From: an uncultured Prevotella sp. | GTDB taxonomy: Bacteria; Bacteroidota; Bacteroidia; Bacteroidales; Bacteroidaceae | Reading direction: 5' to 3' | DNA: 15,726 nucleotides | Assembly: GCA_900318855.1 (NCBI GenBank) | Contig: ONMG01000178.1 | Coordinates: forward strand, 1-15,726 | Shown: piece by piece, positions 12,903-15,726 of the stretch | Layout: every line of letters starts with the position of its first letter | How positions within the stretch are numbered: the stretch's first letter is position 1 | The notes under the pieces: model-generated | The model's database searches: none | What the model saw: the letters and a program-made list of their open reading frames with translations, nothing else | What the model was told of the DNA's origin: nothing | Position numbers and translations under genes: made by a program

Positions 12903-15437
12903 ATGGATATGACTCATCAAGCATCCTTTCTTCGTCATCTCACTGAGCGTTATCCGCTGCCTGTTGCAGCGATAGCCGAACAACTGAATCACGAGCTGGC
13001 AGCCCGCCATGCCGCCATCGTGGTAGCTCCACCCGGTTCAGGCAAGTCTACACTGCTGCCGCTCACCATTCTCGGCGCGTCGGAAGGGCGCATCCTGATG
13101 TTGGAGCCCCGTCGGTTGGCCGCCCGTCAATTAGCCCAGCGTATGGCTGCCATGTTAGGTGAGCAAGTGGGGCAGACCATAGGCTATCAAGTGAGATTCG
13201 AACGCAGAGTGTCGGCACAGACCCGCATAGAAGTAGTCACGGAAGGAATTCTCACCCGCAGGTTGGCAACCGACCCTACCCTTGAAGGCGTTGATTGTCT
13301 CATCTTCGATGAATTTCACGAACGCAGCATCCAGTCGGATTTGTCCTTTTGTTTGGCTCGTGAAGTTCGGAATCTCCTGAGGCCCGAGTTGGGTATCGTG
13401 GTGATGTCGGCTACTATCGACACCCATGAACTAAGCAAAGCCCTGGGGGCGAGAGTCATTGAATGTAGTGGCAGAATGTATCCTGTTGAAGTGATTCAAG
13501 CCAAGGAGGATGCTCCAGTGGAGCATATTGCTGAATCCGTTGTTACGGCTATACTGCAGGGGCATCACGATCACGAGGGCGACATCCTGGCTTTTCTGCC
13601 TGGACAAGCCGATATTGAACGGTGTACCCAGCTCTTAGCCGACCGGCTGTCTCCTACCCACGTTTGTCCGCTCTACGGACGACTCACCCCGAGTGAGCAG
13701 ACGGCCGCCATAGCCCCCTCGCAACCCGGCGAGCGCAAGGTGGTGCTGGCCACTTCCATAGCTGAGACTTCGCTCACCATTGAGGGAGTGCGTGTGGTCA
13801 TTGATAGCGGCTTCTGTCGCCGTCTTGTGTATGATGCTTCAACGGGGCTTAGCCATTTGGCAACGGTGCGCATCAGTCATGATATGGCCCGACAACGCAC
13901 AGGACGTGCCGGGCGGGTGGCTCCCGGAATCTGTTACCGGCTGTGGACTTTAGCCACTGACCTGAGGATGGAAGAACAGAGACAGCCCGAAATCTCTGTG
14001 GCCGACCTTACTCCGTTGGTGCTCGATGTCGCTGCTTTCGGTGAGGCCCATGTTATGAATCTGCCATGGCTCACGCCACCACCTATAGACAGTATCTGGA
14101 AGGCAAGTAGCGAACTGCGCCTGCTGGGTGCTATTGATGCTGACAGCCGAATCACCTCTTTGGGACGCCGTATGGAAGCTCTGCCCTGTCACCCACGCAT
14201 AGCAAGAATGATGCTCCAGGCAGAAAGTTCTGAGAAGAAAGCTTTAGCTTCGGATATTGCGGCTATTTTGGAAGAAAAAGATGTGATGAGTTCAGAAGTC
14301 AATTCGGCTGATATGCAGTTGCGCATTCAGGCATTGAGAGATGCACGTCGGCGCAACCGGCTCGGTGTATGGTCGCGAGTGGAAAGAGTGGCCACAGAAT
14401 ATGACAGAATGCTTAGGATTCAACCCGATACAAGTTACGTGGGTGGCGAGGATGTAGGCCGACTTGTCGCAGTGGCTTATCCTGAACGCATTGCCAAATC
14501 GGTTGACCATAACGGCAGCTATAAGCTGGCAGGCGGTGGAAGAGTCCGGCTGGACGATTCCGACCCACTTGCGGCATACGAATGGCTTGCTGTGGCATCA
14601 CTTCATACCAGCAACCATGGAGTGGGGCGTGTGTTCCTGGCTGCACCAGTGAGCATGACCGATGTGAAGGACCTCGCTTCGTGGCACGACAATTTGACTT
14701 GGATAACTCATCAAGGAGGAATTGTGGCACAGCGGGAACTAAGAATTGGTGGACTTATCGTAGAGAGTCGCCCTCAGACTGATATCAGCCGGGAGCGGCT
14801 TACGGCTGTGGTCTGCGAGGCCGTGGCGCGTGAGGGGCAGAGCCTACTCAACTGGAATGAAGAGGTGAGAGGTTTGCAGCGGCGGGTGAATCTTGTTGCC
14901 CTTTGGCATCCTGAACTGAAATTGCCAGATTTAAGTACCACACATCTGCTGCAAACAGTCGGCCAATGGTTGCCTTTCTATTTGGAGACCAACGGCAGCC
15001 TGATGACGACGGTTCCCGAGTTGAGGAAGATTCCTCTTGTGAACATACTTTGGAACCAGCTCAGCTATGAGCAACAGCAGGCCGTCGACAGGCTGGCTCC
15101 TAATCGTATTCAAGTGCCTTCCGGAAGTTTGATACGACTGGATTATCGACAGGGATCTGACATTCCTGTACTGAGTGTCCGCCTGCAGGAATGTTTCGGT
15201 ATGACCACAACACCCTGTGTCGACGGTGGTCGTGTTCCCGTACTCATGGAGCTGCTTAGTCCAGGATTTAAACCTGTACAGCTCACCACCGACTTAGCTC
15301 ACTTTTGGCTTACCACCTACTTTGATGTGCGTAAGGAACTCCGCCGCCGGTATCCCAAACACTTTTGGCCCGACAATCCAACGGAATCACCTGCCACCCG
15401 GGGCGTGAGGCGCAAGCCTAAAGATGGTAATTCGTAG
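12903..15437 (+). CDS. hrpB: HrpB-type DEAH-family ATP-dependent helicase
   Basis: An 844-aa superfamily 2 helicase of the HrpB type, probably acting on RNA; the physiological substrate in bacteria is largely unknown. Motif I is PPGSGKST (43-50), motif II is DEFH (136-139, followed by ER), and motif III is SAT (169-171). Motif VI is QRTGRAGR (331-338), and ATSIAETSLTIEGV lies before it. The C-terminal region ends with the HrpB_C signature, LLSPGFKPVQLTTDLAHFW and then RYPKHFWPDNP. Length and domain order are normal for the family. The ATG at 12903 is used; Met3 at 12909 is an equally possible start. A -7 element lies just upstream, so it probably has its own promoter. The next gene starts 58 nt after the stop. 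Confidence 0.93.
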   Translation: MDMTHQASFLRHLTERYPLPVAAIAEQLNHELAARHAAIVVAPPGSGKSTLLPLTILGASEGRILMLEPRRLAARQLAQRMAAMLGEQVGQTIGYQVRFERRVSAQTRIEVVTEGILTRRLATDPTLEGVDCLIFDEFHERSIQSDLSFCLAREVRNLLRPELGIVVMSATIDTHELSKALGARVIECSGRMYPVEVIQAKEDAPVEHIAESVVTAILQGHHDHEGDILAFLPGQADIERCTQLLADRLSPTHVCPLYGRLTPSEQTAAIAPSQPGERKVVLATSIAETSLTIEGVRVVIDSGFCRRLVYDASTGLSHLATVRISHDMARQRTGRAGRVAPGICYRLWTLATDLRMEEQRQPEISVADLTPLVLDVAAFGEAHVMNLPWLTPPPIDSIWKASSELRLLGAIDADSRITSLGRRMEALPCHPRIARMMLQAESSEKKALASDIAAILEEKDVMSSEVNSADMQLRIQALRDARRRNRLGVWSRVERVATEYDRMLRIQPDTSYVGGEDVGRLVAVAYPERIAKSVDHNGSYKLAGGGRVRLDDSDPLAAYEWLAVASLHTSNHGVGRVFLAAPVSMTDVKDLASWHDNLTWITHQGGIVAQRELRIGGLIVESRPQTDISRERLTAVVCEAVAREGQSLLNWNEEVRGLQRRVNLVALWHPELKLPDLSTTHLLQTVGQWLPFYLETNGSLMTTVPELRKIPLVNILWNQLSYEQQQAVDRLAPNRIQVPSGSLIRLDYRQGSDIPVLSVRLQECFGMTTTPCVDGGRVPVLMELLSPGFKPVQLTTDLAHFWLTTYFDVRKELRRRYPKHFWPDNPTESPATRGVRRKPKDGNS

Positions 15438-15495
15438 CAATAGTGATTTCTTCGCGTATGCTTATCATTGGAACAAATATTAGACCGATAGAGTG

Positions 15496-15726
15496 ATGGA
15501 CAAAGATTTGCGTCAACAGCTGTTAGCTCTTGCTGATAAATATGAGACGGTCTCCTTTCTTAACGGCGACCCGGCTTGGTTCATGCATCAGATGGCTGAC
15601 TCACAGGACCAGGAAACGGCTGCCTTCCTTGCGATGAGCTTGAGTTACGGGGCACGTCAGCAGTTTCTTCCCAAGATTAGGAGCTTGATGGAAATGGCCC
15701 AATGGAAGCCGTATAAATGGATAGAG
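15496..15726 (+). CDS. TIGR02757 family (DUF2400) protein, 3' partial
   Basis: The first 77 residues of a gene that runs off the window. The frame opens with ATG 15496 (MDKDLRQQLLALADKYE) and contains FLNGDPAWFMHQM, QETAAFLAMSLSYGARQQF and PKIRSLMEMA, which match my memory of the start of the TIGR02757 family, common in Bacteroidota. Function is unknown. No signal peptide is seen. It lies 58 nt after hrpB on the same strand with no visible promoter or terminator between, so the two may be co-transcribed. The full family is about 250 residues, so most of the protein is missing here. Confidence 0.8.
   Translation, partial: MDKDLRQQLLALADKYETVSFLNGDPAWFMHQMADSQDQETAAFLAMSLSYGARQQFLPKIRSLMEMAQWKPYKWIE

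Noticed and set aside
1..15726. Defence system, prophage, integron or CRISPR array
   Set aside because: All long frames are housekeeping, envelope or conserved hypothetical genes. No repeat array, integrase, transposase or restriction gene is visible, and HrpB alone is not a defence marker.

Overview
The window looks like an ordinary chromosomal segment of a Bacteroidota bacterium, most likely order Bacteroidales and close to Prevotellaceae. Three things point there. The promoter-like elements match the Bacteroidota -7 consensus TAnnTTTG. The start codons lack clear Shine-Dalgarno sequences. The protein set is typical of the group: a long PPi-dependent phosphofructokinase, a YgiQ radical SAM protein, a golvesin-domain amidase, HrpB and a TIGR02757 protein. 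I see no transposase, integrase, tRNA, rRNA, CRISPR array or phage gene, and no stretch over 300 bases without a gene. The largest gap is 9940-10185.

Region 1 (1-3158, + strand) is the 3' part of a branched-chain amino acid operon: leuD (5' end cut off by the window), a synthase that overlaps it by 4 nt, and leuB. The synthase keeps the active-site and pyruvate-pocket residues described for the Leptospira citramalate synthase, so it is called cimA rather than a second leuA. The operon would then serve leucine synthesis, and also isoleucine synthesis from pyruvate using the same dehydratase and dehydrogenase.

Region 2 (3312-10050, - strand) is a tightly packed run of six genes read from right to left: a 90-aa protein of unknown function, a PlsC-like acyltransferase, a secreted multidomain N-acetylmuramoyl-L-alanine amidase, a 109-aa unknown protein, a YgiQ-type radical SAM protein and a small PP2C-like phosphatase. 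Three of the junctions overlap (4, 1 and 77 nt) and the only promoter I can see is in front of the 90-aa gene, so they are probably one transcript. This mixed set with three poorly understood members is the part most worth a second look.

Region 3 (10100-15726, + strand) is divergent from region 2. It holds pfp with its own promoter, a membrane-anchored GH25 muramidase, hrpB with a -7 element just before its start, and the start of a TIGR02757 family gene cut by the window end.

I found no convincing new defence or mobile system. The findings are refinements of function and unusual domain or operon architecture.
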